NCBI RefSeq assembly: GCF_009769165.1
Contig: NZ_CP043476.1
Span: 3,975,001-4,039,000, forward strand
Length of the DNA stretch: 64,000 nucleotides
From: Xanthomonas hyacinthi
GTDB lineage: Bacteria; Pseudomonadota; Gammaproteobacteria; Xanthomonadales; Xanthomonadaceae
Reading direction: 5' to 3'
The translations under genes were made by a program, and so were the position numbers. Under the pieces are notes generated by a model, which saw only the letters and a program-made list of their open reading frames with translations, ran no database searches and was not told where the DNA came from. Below are positions 9,846-17,918 of this stretch, piece by piece. The first letter of the stretch is position 1. The number at the start of each line of letters is the position of its first letter.

Positions 9846-10146
9846 CGTCAAATGAAGAAGCTCCCCGCTTCGATGCGGACCAGTGTGACATACGGCCGTG
9901 GGACCGAAATGACGCGCTTGTGCAGAGCTGATGGAGCGGCTGAATAGTGACCTGTGATTCGCCGATCCGCACGCGCCATGGCAGCGCGGCAGCAACGAAA
10001 ATACCCGCGGCCTGCTTCGCCAATTCCTTCCCAAGGGTGCAGGCCTGTCAACCGTCAGCCAGGAATACCTCAATCACATCGGCATACTGATGAAGACCCA
10101 TCCGCGTCAAGTGAGTCCTTACGCGAGGCGATATATCAGGGCTTGA
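9846..10146 (+). pseudogene. C-terminal remnant of an IS30-family transposase
   Basis: Conceptual translation in two frames rebuilds the end of an IS30 transposase. The first frame gives MRTSVTYGRGTEMTR, matching the family segment around LTYDxGxEM. After a frameshift and a TGA at 9955, the second frame gives FADPHAPWQRGSNENTRG, then LLRQFLPKGAGLS and KTHPRQ, the hallmark IS30 C-terminus. The second catalytic Asp (TYDxG) has become Gly, while the Glu in NENT remains. The remnant overlaps the 3' end of the leftward quinone-oxidoreductase gene, so it marks the left junction of the island. No intact transposase, and no terminal repeat that could be recognised, is left. Confidence 0.8.
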
Positions 10147-11131
10147 GGATGATCTTCCCGGTCGAGGTACGGGACTCGATCAGTCGGTGGGCTTCCGCAG
10201 CCTGCTCCAATGGAAGGGTCTGGCTAATCTTGATCGAGACGGCCCCGGACGTCACCCACTCGATCAACCTCTTGATCTGCGCTTCGCAGAAGGCGGCGTC
10301 CTGCATGTAGCCGGGAAGATAGCATCCAAGGATTCCGGTATTGGGTGCGACGCCTGGGACAAGGCCCAGCACGATCGTAGCATCGATCGGCATCGGTTCG
10401 CCGGAAGCCTGACCGTAGAGGATGAGCCGCCCACCTGGCGCCAGCAGCTTCATCGAATCTACAAACGCGGACCCGCCTCGCATGTGAAGCACGAGATCGA
10501 AACCCCGACCGCCCACGGTGTCGCGCGCGGCATCGACCCATTGAGGCGCGGTATAGTCGACCACATCGGTAAAACCCCGTTCTCGCGCCTCGGCGAATTT
10601 GCCGGGGGTGCTGACGCCGCCGACAATATCAGCAGCGCCGAAGATACGGGCGATCTGGCTGGCGATGCCGCCCAATCCTCCAGCCGCACCGTCAATGAAC
10701 ACTGACTGTCCACTAGAAAGTCGTCCCACGTGATCGAGCATGACGAGCGCGGTCATGCCCTGAAGGAGGAGTGCGGCGGCGATTTCCGGAAGCAGGTCTG
10801 ACGGCACGGGCATGGCCGCATCGGCCGACACCAGAGCATATTCGGCATAACCGCCATGGTCCATGAGAGCGACCAAGGTATCGCCCTCTGCCCAACGGTC
10901 GACGCCGTCGCCCACCGCCATGACCACGCCAGCGATTTCCGCTCCAAGGATAAATGGGCAAGGTGTCGGTACGGGATAGGGCTTGCCGCTGCGGCGCACC
11001 ACGTCGGCATAGTTCACGCCGCAAGCGCCGACTTTGACGAGGAGGTGGCCCGGTTTGATCGTCGGGATGTCACGCTCTACCACGCGCAGCACGTCGGGCT
11101 TGCCTGTGTGCGCCATCTCGACCGCTCTCAT
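10136..11131 (-). CDS. zinc-free MDR-family quinone oxidoreductase (NADPH:quinone reductase-like)
   Basis: A 331-residue medium-chain dehydrogenase/reductase. The N-terminal GroES-like domain has the family segment VGACGVNYADVVRRSG. The Rossmann domain has the cofactor loop GAAGGLGGIASQIA (around residue 148). The zinc-ligand Cys/His set of alcohol dehydrogenases is absent, as in NADPH:quinone or enone reductases, so a quinone or alpha,beta-unsaturated ketone substrate is likely. The start at 11131 was chosen because GGAAG lies 6 nt upstream and the N-terminus (MRAVEMAHTG) fits the family; an ATG at 11206 lacks this. It is the last gene of the leftward island series and its 3' end abuts the IS30 remnant. 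Confidence 0.88.
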   Translation of the reverse strand: MRAVEMAHTGKPDVLRVVERDIPTIKPGHLLVKVGACGVNYADVVRRSGKPYPVPTPCPFILGAEIAGVVMAVGDGVDRWAEGDTLVALMDHGGYAEYALVSADAAMPVPSDLLPEIAAALLLQGMTALVMLDHVGRLSSGQSVFIDGAAGGLGGIASQIARIFGAADIVGGVSTPGKFAEARERGFTDVVDYTAPQWVDAARDTVGGRGFDLVLHMRGGSAFVDSMKLLAPGGRLILYGQASGEPMPIDATIVLGLVPGVAPNTGILGCYLPGYMQDAAFCEAQIKRLIEWVTSGAVSIKISQTLPLEQAAEAHRLIESRTSTGKIILKP

Positions 11132-11527
11132 GCCATGCTTCCAAATTTGATGGTGATAAAGGCGACGCTTCTCTCGAACATCCGCGCATGGCCAAAGCAT
11201 GAGCACACGTATTCGTTAGAATGCCGCTATACGGTACCGAGTAGCCGCGACGCGAGCGAGCCGGGGGATTTCTCGAATTTTTGGTTACTTGACGCATACG
11301 CATCACCGGCAGGGTACCGCTGCCTTGACGATCAATAAAATCACAAATAATTATATCAGCCATCATTGTGGCTGATGGATTTTGGGATGATCGGCATAAT
11401 TGACGGCCCGTGCCGTGGGTTGTGGTTGCGGAATAAGAGCGGTGCGCGGGTTCGGGCGGTGATGCCAGTGCGGGCTTAGTTCGGGGCGCGCGCGCTTCGC
11501 CCATGCCCCGAGGATTCGGAATGCCTA
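11132..11527. other. intergenic stretch upstream of the quinone oxidoreductase gene
   Basis: No convincing gene. It is AT-richer near 11335-11400, where a perfect 7-bp inverted repeat (TCAGCCA at 11356-11362, TGGCTGA at 11369-11375) could be a regulator site or transcript end. The rest, up to the MITE at 11528, shows nothing recognisable. Confidence 0.5.
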
Positions 11528-11784
11528 GGGCCTGTGAACGCTATTGGGCTAGGCCACGTTGCCGTGTCCGGCGCTCAGGTGGTCGTGCGTAGCGCCGTGG
11601 CAGGCTGGGCGACTGTCCAACCGCGCGCGGTCGCCTGGGCGCCGGCAACTCGACGGGCGCGCTTGGGCGTACACGCGACGGCGTCATCGCGCGGTCGCTT
11701 ATCGACATAAGCTCCCTCGCGCTTCCTTGCCGCGTACGCGCCGAAGCACGGCGTGGCCTATAGCCCGATAGCGTTCACAGGCCC
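11528..11784. mobile_element. 257-bp MITE-like element with long terminal inverted repeats and TA duplication
   Basis: The left end reads GGGCCTGTGAACGCTATTGG. The right end is its inverted copy (AGCGTTCACAGGCCC at 11770-11784), and the match continues inward for about 30 bp with a few mismatches (GGGCTAGGCCACG against the inverse of CGTGGCCTATAGCCC). Both ends are flanked by TA (11526-11527 and 11785-11786), as expected for an IS630- or IS5/IS427-type target-site duplication. The interior holds no plausible transposase, so it is a non-autonomous element needing a transposase in trans. Its right end touches the last codon of the periplasmic binding-protein gene and supplies the G of that gene's TAG stop. 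Confidence 0.82.
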
Positions 11785-12782
11785 TAATAGTTGTGTTCCC
11801 TATAATTCTCCTTGGTGAATTCAAGCGGACTGCCGCTGACGATCTCGCTGTTGCCACCAATTTCGTACCGGCCTGGCCATTTGCCCTGGGTAATCTCGAA
11901 GCTGTCGCCGGTTTCGCCCTTGATTTTTCCTTCAGAAAGATATTTGGCGGCATAGTAAGTGACATAGCCGAGCTTGATCGGATCCCAGAGATACACGGCC
12001 TGGACAGTGCCACTGAGCATGTATGGGGCGGTGATGCCCGGAACGCAGGTTCCCACGAGCTTGATGGCTCCCTTGCCTTTGCCGACCGATTCAAGGCCGC
12101 GCGCGACTGCCGGCAGGCCAGGGCAGGTCGGCGCATAGATGCCGTCGAGGTCCGGATATTTGTTGGTCAGCGCCACCGCTGCATCGAATGCCTTCTGATC
12201 GACGTCCTCGCCATAGACCTCGTCAACGATTTCGATGCCGCTGTGGTCAGACTTCTTCAGCTCGTCGCGAAACGCGGCAACCCACGCGGTCTGGGTTGCC
12301 GAGGTTGGGGTTGATGAGACGATCGCGATCTTTCCCCTGTTGCCGAGTTCCTCCGCCAGGCGCTTGGCACCGAATCTGCCAAGCGCATCGGCGGTCGCGA
12401 CGTTGACGAGGAAGAGCCGGGCATCCGGGGCGGAATCCGTGTCGAACGTAATAACTTTAGTCCCAGCCAGGGTCGCGCGGCGAATGGCGGATGCGGCAGC
12501 AGCAGGATCGCGCGGCGCCACGGCGATAACAGCCGTGCCGCGATCCACGAGGCGATTGAAGATCGCAATCTGCGCCTGCGCGTCCGCTTGAGGCGGGCCG
12601 TAATCCCGCACCGTTCCGCCGGTTTCCCTGGCTGCAATTTCGGCGCCCGATACAATCGCGTTGTAATAGGGATTTGCCGTCGACTTGGTGACCATCGGCA
12701 GTTCGAATTCATTGGCCCGCGACTGCTCCGAACCAAAGGCCAACAACGCTGCTAGGAAACATACTCCAATTTCGTTGCGCAT
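11784..12782 (-). CDS. periplasmic sugar-type substrate-binding protein (TorT/LsrB-like), orphan
   Basis: A 332-residue exported binding protein with a cleavable signal peptide (about residues 1-23, ending QSRANE). The body has the type I periplasmic fold of the Peripla_BP_4 group: an N-terminal STANPYYNAIVSGAEIAA segment, the hinge region VIAVAPRDPAAAASAI, and FDTDSAP around residue 105. Relatives include the TMAO-sensor accessory protein TorT and autoinducer-2/rhamnose-binding proteins. No ABC permease or ATPase and no sensor kinase is nearby, so it may feed a distant transporter or work as a ligand presenter. The gene ends exactly at the MITE, which forms its stop codon, so the native C-terminus may have been slightly altered. 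Confidence 0.85.
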   Translation of the reverse strand: MRNEIGVCFLAALLAFGSEQSRANEFELPMVTKSTANPYYNAIVSGAEIAARETGGTVRDYGPPQADAQAQIAIFNRLVDRGTAVIAVAPRDPAAAASAIRRATLAGTKVITFDTDSAPDARLFLVNVATADALGRFGAKRLAEELGNRGKIAIVSSTPTSATQTAWVAAFRDELKKSDHSGIEIVDEVYGEDVDQKAFDAAVALTNKYPDLDGIYAPTCPGLPAVARGLESVGKGKGAIKLVGTCVPGITAPYMLSGTVQAVYLWDPIKLGYVTYYAAKYLSEGKIKGETGDSFEITQGKWPGRYEIGGNSEIVSGSPLEFTKENYREHNY

Positions 12783-12884
12783 CTACGGTCCCCACGGTTC
12801 AGCTTGGAATTTCAATTGACACGTTCTCGATTCATAACTTTGACGTTCTCGCCGCCGCCGGCTGTGAACCCGAAAGCGCATCGT

Positions 12885-13454
12885 TCAGTCGGACCGTAAC
12901 GACTTGAGTGCCGCGGCCCATTTGTGGAGTTCGTCAAGCATCAAGGTGGCGCCGCTGCGCATCTCATCATTCGGAGTGAAGACCTGGTCATCTCCGATGA
13001 ACTTCGAAAAGAACGGCGCCGGCACGACCTGGGGCAAGGCATGAACGTTTACATTGCCCAGGAGCTGCCGGAGCACCTGTGCTGCGCGCAGGCCTCCGGA
13101 GACGCCGCCATAGCTCATGACACCGGCAGGCTTGTAGCTCCATTCGCGGAGCAGCACCTGAACGGCGTTCACGAGCGACGCCGGTGGGAAGTTGTCATAT
13201 TCCGGCGTGACGAACACAAAAGCGTCGGCGGTGTTGACGCTGGCGCTCCACTTTTTCGTGGGCTCGTTCACATACTGGCGCAACGACGGATGCGCGGCCT
13301 CATCGAGAAGCGGGAGGGCGAACTCAGCCAGGTCGACCAGGTCGACATCGAAGCGCCCATGCTCGATAGCCGCCCGTTCGAGCCACTTCGCCACGACCGG
13401 ACCCGCGCGACCCGGGCGAGTCGAGCCTAGGATGATGTTGAGCTTCAGCCCCAT
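12885..13454 (-). CDS. NADPH-dependent FMN reductase / quinone reductase (flavodoxin-like)
   Basis: A 189-residue cytoplasmic flavoprotein. The phosphate-binding loop of FMN appears right after the first strand (ILGSTRPGRAGP), and the family segment TPEYDNFPPASLVNAV sits mid-protein, as in the NADPH-dependent FMN reductase family (chromate, azo- and quinone reductases). The start at 13454 was chosen because the N-terminus MGLKLNIILGS fits the family and GGAG lies 6 nt upstream; the frame stays open to an ATG at 13541 without support. In the island it may supply reduced flavin or reduce a quinone intermediate. It is co-directional with the neighbouring lactonase gene. Confidence 0.9.
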   Translation of the reverse strand: MGLKLNIILGSTRPGRAGPVVAKWLERAAIEHGRFDVDLVDLAEFALPLLDEAAHPSLRQYVNEPTKKWSASVNTADAFVFVTPEYDNFPPASLVNAVQVLLREWSYKPAGVMSYGGVSGGLRAAQVLRQLLGNVNVHALPQVVPAPFFSKFIGDDQVFTPNDEMRSGATLMLDELHKWAAALKSLRSD

Positions 13455-13597
13455 GGTTATCTCCGATGATCTCCGCGACGCCTGGCGACAGTCCGGGTGA
13501 GTTTCGTTGTCCGGCGCCGATGATCCGTCCCATCGGCGCAAGGTGGTGCCGCGCCTCGGTCAAGGCGCGGACGTTATGATCCGGCTACATAATCCGG

Positions 13598-14641
13598 CTA
13601 CGGTTGCCAATGGATCATGGGCAACCCCGCGACTGGCGACTGGAAAAGCGCAATCCGGCTTCCCTTCAGGCTGCCGAGATAGGCTGTTTTCAGATCGGGA
13701 CCGCCGAAGGTGACGCTCGCGAGCCACGGCGCGATCTTGCCTCCACACTGTGCCAGGATGTCGAAGGAGACGCTGCGCCCGGTGGCGAACTCCGCCTCGA
13801 AGCGATCCGTGGCCTGCGCGTTGCCATCATCCATCAGCTCCAGCAGGTCGCCCTCGGGCGTCAACGCGATCAGCCGATCGGCCAAGAACATGGTGCCCCA
13901 GAGATTGCCATAGCTGTCGAAGGTGATGCCATCGATCAGACCGCGGCCGAGATCGGAGGGCCCGAATATTTCCCGGTCGATCAGCGATCCATCGGGAAGC
14001 ACGCGCAGCCGCGAGATCCGCTTGCCGGTGGTTTCGGCGACGTAAAGCCATTCCTCCCGGGCGTCGAGCCGCACTTCGTTGGTGAAGGCGAAGCCGTCGG
14101 CGACGACACGCGCACCCCGCTCATCGACCAGCACGATGTATCCGTCCGTCAGGCCGGTTCGGATCGCCTCGCTCCACGGGTTGAGCCGCGTCGAGATGGT
14201 GATCCAGAGTCGGTTGCGGCTGTCACGCAGGACGAAGTTGACCTTGCCGAGTGGCGTGCCATCGAGTTCGGCGAGCAGCACTTCTGTGGCGCCGTCGGGG
14301 GACATTTTCTCGAGCCGGTCGGTTCCGAAATTGGCGATGAGGAAGCTGCCGTTCGCCGCGAGCGCCAGTCCATTGGGCAGCGTTCCGGTGAGCAGGCTCG
14401 CCGCGGCATCGCTCGACAGGTCGAAATGAGCGTCGGCCTGCTGCGCGATCAGGGACTGCGACCCATCTTGCGCGATCCGCATCACCCCGCCGCGCGCATC
14501 TGCCGAGAACAGCGTGCCATCCGGCATGGCGAGAATGCACTCCGGGCGCTGCAAGCCCTCGCCGGTATAGGCGATTGCAGCGGGATCGACTTGCCAGCCC
14601 TTGAGGGGATTGGGCCGGGGGGCAGTGCGGATCAGAGTCAT
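13598..14641 (-). CDS. SMP-30/gluconolactonase-family hydrolase
   Basis: A 347-residue six-bladed beta-propeller of the SMP-30/gluconolactonase/LRE-like family, which hydrolyses lactones with one divalent metal ion. Visible features are RPECILAMPDGTLFSAD near residues 32-48 (the Glu of PE is the usual metal ligand), repeated GxLxxA blades, and DGITFDSYGNLW in the second half. There is no signal peptide. Its ATG overlaps the stop of the BKACE gene by four bases (ATGA), so the two are translationally coupled. In an aromatic or terpenoid pathway it could open an enol-lactone or lactone ring; the substrate cannot be inferred. Confidence 0.88.
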   Translation of the reverse strand: MTLIRTAPRPNPLKGWQVDPAAIAYTGEGLQRPECILAMPDGTLFSADARGGVMRIAQDGSQSLIAQQADAHFDLSSDAAASLLTGTLPNGLALAANGSFLIANFGTDRLEKMSPDGATEVLLAELDGTPLGKVNFVLRDSRNRLWITISTRLNPWSEAIRTGLTDGYIVLVDERGARVVADGFAFTNEVRLDAREEWLYVAETTGKRISRLRVLPDGSLIDREIFGPSDLGRGLIDGITFDSYGNLWGTMFLADRLIALTPEGDLLELMDDGNAQATDRFEAEFATGRSVSFDILAQCGGKIAPWLASVTFGGPDLKTAYLGSLKGSRIALFQSPVAGLPMIHWQP

Positions 14642-15567
14642 GCGTAAATCCTCGTATTGGCCGAGCCCTTCAGCCCCAGCAGTTCACGGGCTTCCTGCGG
14701 CGTCGCGATTTCCAGCGACAGCGCCTCGATGACGGTGCGGATGCGGCGCACCTGATCGGCATTCGAGCGCGCGAGCCGTCCGGGTCCGTCCCAGAGTGAA
14801 TCTTCCATGCCGACCCGGACATTGCCGCCCATCGCTGCCGACATAGTGGCGATCGGCATCTGGTTGCGGCCGGCGCCCAGCACGGACCAGTGATAGTCGC
14901 TGCCGAAAAGCCGATCGGCCGTGCGGCGCATCATTACGACATCTTCATAGTGCGGTCCGGCGCCCCCGCGCAGGCCGAATACCGACTGGACGAAGAGCGG
15001 CGGTCGCAGCAGGCCGCGCTCGAGGAAATGCGCCACGCTGTAGAGATGGCTGGTGTCGTAGCATTCGAGTTCGAAGCGGGTGCCGGCGTCGGCGCAGGAG
15101 CGCAGGACGTATTCGATGTCGCGAAAGCTGTTGCGAAAGACGAGGTCGTCCGAGTTGCGCAGATATGGCTCCTCCCAGTCATGCTCGAAGGACTTGAACC
15201 GATTGAGCATCTCGTAAAGGCCGAAGTTCATCGAGCCCATGTTGAGCGAGGCCAGTTCGGGCGCGAAGGTTTTGGCCGGTTGCAGCCTTTCTTCGAGCGT
15301 CTGCACCGGGGAACCCCCGGTGGTGATGTTGATGACGACGTCGCTGCGGGCGGCGATCGTGGGCAGGAAACGACGGAAGAGGTCCGGGTCCTGGCTCGGC
15401 CGACCGTTGCCCGGGTCGCGTGCGTGAAGATGCACGATCGCCGCGCCGGCTTGCGCCGCGCCGATCGCCGCCTCGGCGATCTCCTCGGGAGTGACCGGTA
15501 GATGCTGCGACATCGACGGCGTGTGGATCGCGCCGGTCACGGCGCAGCTGATAATGACTTTGCTCAT
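14638..15567 (-). CDS. BKACE-family beta-keto acid cleavage enzyme
   Basis: A 309-residue TIM-barrel enzyme of the beta-keto acid cleavage family (formerly DUF849), which condenses a beta-keto acid with acetyl-CoA to give acetoacetate and a new acyl-CoA, as Kce does in lysine fermentation. The zinc motif HLHARD (His46, His48) and the segments ITTGGSP and FELECYDTSHLY are present. It overlaps its neighbours on both sides by ATGA junctions (LysR upstream, SMP-30 downstream), so it sits in a tight operon. Family members vary widely in substrate; here it presumably cuts a beta-keto acid made by the FAD monooxygenase and hydrolase steps (inference). Confidence 0.93.
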   Translation of the reverse strand: MSKVIISCAVTGAIHTPSMSQHLPVTPEEIAEAAIGAAQAGAAIVHLHARDPGNGRPSQDPDLFRRFLPTIAARSDVVINITTGGSPVQTLEERLQPAKTFAPELASLNMGSMNFGLYEMLNRFKSFEHDWEEPYLRNSDDLVFRNSFRDIEYVLRSCADAGTRFELECYDTSHLYSVAHFLERGLLRPPLFVQSVFGLRGGAGPHYEDVVMMRRTADRLFGSDYHWSVLGAGRNQMPIATMSAAMGGNVRVGMEDSLWDGPGRLARSNADQVRRIRTVIEALSLEIATPQEARELLGLKGSANTRIYA

Positions 15568-16628
15568 AGGGGCGTTCCTTTTTGCGCCGTGGCCGCGGCG
15601 ATGTCGTTCACCAACTCGCGGCGCAGATCAGGTCGAGCCCCCCCCGATGGCTTGCGCGACGGGGTGGGCCTGGGCCGGGCGGCGGTGCTCGGCGTCGCGA
15701 GGGGTGGCATTTGCGCGGCCACGCGGAACATCAATTCACGAAGCCAGCGGTGCCCCGGGTCGAGCTCGGACCGGGGATGCCACAGTGCGATTTCATCAAG
15801 CTCGGGGACCTGCAACGGTACAGGGACTGCCTTGAGCATCAGGCGCTCGCCGTGCGTCGCATGCAGGCGGAATGGAACGATCGTCACGAGTTCGGTGCCG
15901 CTTACCATTGACATGGCGTGTAAGAAGGATGGCGCGAGCGCCGGACTGTGGGGTCGCTCGGCCTGCCGGCGCAGCTCCTGCTCGACGGTGCTGATGACCT
16001 TTCCGCCGAAGCGGACATCGACATAGGGTTGCTTGCAGAACGTCGCGTAGTCCACCGGCCGGGCCAGCACCGGATTGTCGATCGCGCCCACCAGAACGAA
16101 TCGATCCCGAAACAGGATTTGCTCGCAGATCTCGCCGGTCGCATAGGCCTGATCGAAAACGGCCCTCTGCGGCACGGTTACGCAGAGATCCGCCTGGCCC
16201 TCGTGCAGGCGCGACAGCAGGTCCGATGTCAGCTCATCCAGCTGGCAGCTGCAATGCGGAGCGATGCGGGCAAATTCCTGCATGAAGGGCACGCCGAACA
16301 CTTCGGCGCAGAAACCGGACATGATGATCCTGAACGATCGATCGGCAGTTTGCGGGTCGAAGGTCGCGTCGGTGTCGAGCAGACCCCTGATCTGCAGGAG
16401 CAGTTCCTTGACCGGACCGGCGAGAGAGCGTCCACGCGCGGTCAGCTCGAGCTGACGGCCCACCTTTTCCAGCAGGGGATCGGTAAAATGATAGCGCAAC
16501 TTGTGCAGAGCCGCGCTCATGGCGGGCTGTGACACATGCAGGCGCTCCGAGGCGCGCGTGACATTGCGCTCGCTCAGCAGCGCATCGAGCGAGACCAGAA
16601 GATTGAGGTCGAGACCTTGGAGATGCAT
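15564..16628 (-). CDS. LysR-family transcriptional regulator (NodD-like)
   Basis: A 354-residue regulator. The N-terminal winged helix-turn-helix is clear (LDLNLLVSLDALLSERNVTR, then ASERLHVSQPAMSAALHKL), followed by a LysR substrate-binding domain of the NodD/LinR type from about residue 95. The last 40 residues are an unusual Pro/Arg-rich tail. It is the middle gene of the leftward set and overlaps the BKACE gene by four bases, so it is co-transcribed with its probable targets. An aromatic pathway intermediate is the likely inducer, as for relatives. Confidence 0.94.
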   Translation of the reverse strand: MHLQGLDLNLLVSLDALLSERNVTRASERLHVSQPAMSAALHKLRYHFTDPLLEKVGRQLELTARGRSLAGPVKELLLQIRGLLDTDATFDPQTADRSFRIIMSGFCAEVFGVPFMQEFARIAPHCSCQLDELTSDLLSRLHEGQADLCVTVPQRAVFDQAYATGEICEQILFRDRFVLVGAIDNPVLARPVDYATFCKQPYVDVRFGGKVISTVEQELRRQAERPHSPALAPSFLHAMSMVSGTELVTIVPFRLHATHGERLMLKAVPVPLQVPELDEIALWHPRSELDPGHRWLRELMFRVAAQMPPLATPSTAARPRPTPSRKPSGGARPDLRRELVNDIAAATAQKGTPL

Positions 16629-16644
16629 GGTTCGCCTTCCGCCG

Positions 16645-17766
16645 TCAGATCGGTTCTTGAACCAGCTCGAACGCCTTGGCGGTCAAGCCGACATAATCCG
16701 CGCCGGGGGTGCGCTCCATCTCCCAGCGGCAGATCTGGTGCGACCACGTCTGGATATTGTTGATGCGGCCGTAGCGCCGCGCCATGAATCCATCGAACGC
16801 CGCGCCGATGGTGGCGGCGCGGCCGAGTTCCTGCCCGATCACGACGCCATCTTCGAGTGCCATGGCGCCGCCTTGACCAAGATGCGCCGTGGTCGCATGC
16901 GCGCCGTCGCCAATGATGATGACACGATCCTGGTACCAGGGCGCGGGAAGATCGACGAGTTCGAAGCTGTTCCAGATCACCGGCCGGCCATCGCGCACAT
17001 AGCGATCCCGGCAATGGCCAATCAGGCCACCGAACACGTTGAGCTTTTCGAACAGGATTTGCGGCAGATCGTCTTCAGGCGGCTTCGTCGTCGATGTGTC
17101 GGTCAGGTAAAGATACATCAGGTCCTGACGAAGCGGACAAAACCCGGCCTTGCCGCCTTCGCCGCCGTCGCAAAGCCAGAGGTCGTTCACCTCGGGAAGC
17201 CGCGGCATGTAGACCCGCCAGACGGCCTGTCCGCTTTGGACCGAACGGCCTTGCTTGCCGAACAGCAGCTCGCGCACCTGCGAACGAATGCCGTCGGCGG
17301 CGATGACGACGTCGTAGCGGCGGTCCGTCCCATCGGAGAAAGCCACCTCCACGCCGGCCGCGTTCTGAGACAGGCTTGCGACCGTGGTGCCGTAGCGCAG
17401 ACGGGCGCCGCAGTTGCTCGCAGCTTTCGACAGGATGCCGATATAATCCGGGCGGGTGATGCCGATCATCGCCGGGCGATCCGGCCCGGCCGTCTTGACG
17501 CCAGGAATATGACGTCGATTGTCGCCTTGAGCATCGGTGAACAGCCAGCCATCGAAGGCCGCGCCTGCAGCGATGCAGGCATCCAGCACGCCGAGCTGGT
17601 CCAGCGCGCGCAAGGCGTTGCCCGGCAGGGCGATGCCGATGCCCAGGGTCGCGTCCGTGGAATATTTCTCGACAAGATCGACTTCACATCCGGACTGGCA
17701 TGCACTTATAGCGGCCGACATTCCTGCAATGCCGCCGCCAACAACCAAAACTCGAACTCTAGACAT
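16645..17766 (-). CDS. FAD-dependent aromatic-ring monooxygenase (salicylate/hydroxypyridine hydroxylase type)
   Basis: A 373-residue group A flavoprotein monooxygenase. Three diagnostic motifs are intact: the ADP-binding loop VVGGGIAGMSAA (residues 8-19), the DG motif (DVVIAADGIRSQ near 150) and the GD motif (VIIIGDGAHAT near 285). Such enzymes hydroxylate phenols, salicylates or hydroxypyridines with NAD(P)H and O2, sometimes with loss of a carboxyl or acyl group. GGGAG lies 7 nt before the ATG. The gene comes directly before the LysR gene and after the alpha/beta hydrolase, which suggests that ring hydroxylation and side-chain removal are linked. Substrate unknown. Confidence 0.92.
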   Translation of the reverse strand: MSRVRVLVVGGGIAGMSAAISACQSGCEVDLVEKYSTDATLGIGIALPGNALRALDQLGVLDACIAAGAAFDGWLFTDAQGDNRRHIPGVKTAGPDRPAMIGITRPDYIGILSKAASNCGARLRYGTTVASLSQNAAGVEVAFSDGTDRRYDVVIAADGIRSQVRELLFGKQGRSVQSGQAVWRVYMPRLPEVNDLWLCDGGEGGKAGFCPLRQDLMYLYLTDTSTTKPPEDDLPQILFEKLNVFGGLIGHCRDRYVRDGRPVIWNSFELVDLPAPWYQDRVIIIGDGAHATTAHLGQGGAMALEDGVVIGQELGRAATIGAAFDGFMARRYGRINNIQTWSHQICRWEMERTPGADYVGLTAKAFELVQEPI

Positions 17767-17918
17767 CGTTTTCTCCCAGTTGTTTTGACTTTTTTTCTTT
17801 CAGCCTATTGACGCACCCTCCTGCGATCAAATAAGCGAGTAGCGACGCCGGCCAGCGATGCCACTTATGGCTGGCAGCCTGGCGCAGATCGTTGCAGGGT
17901 CGCATCGTCGGCGGTCCA

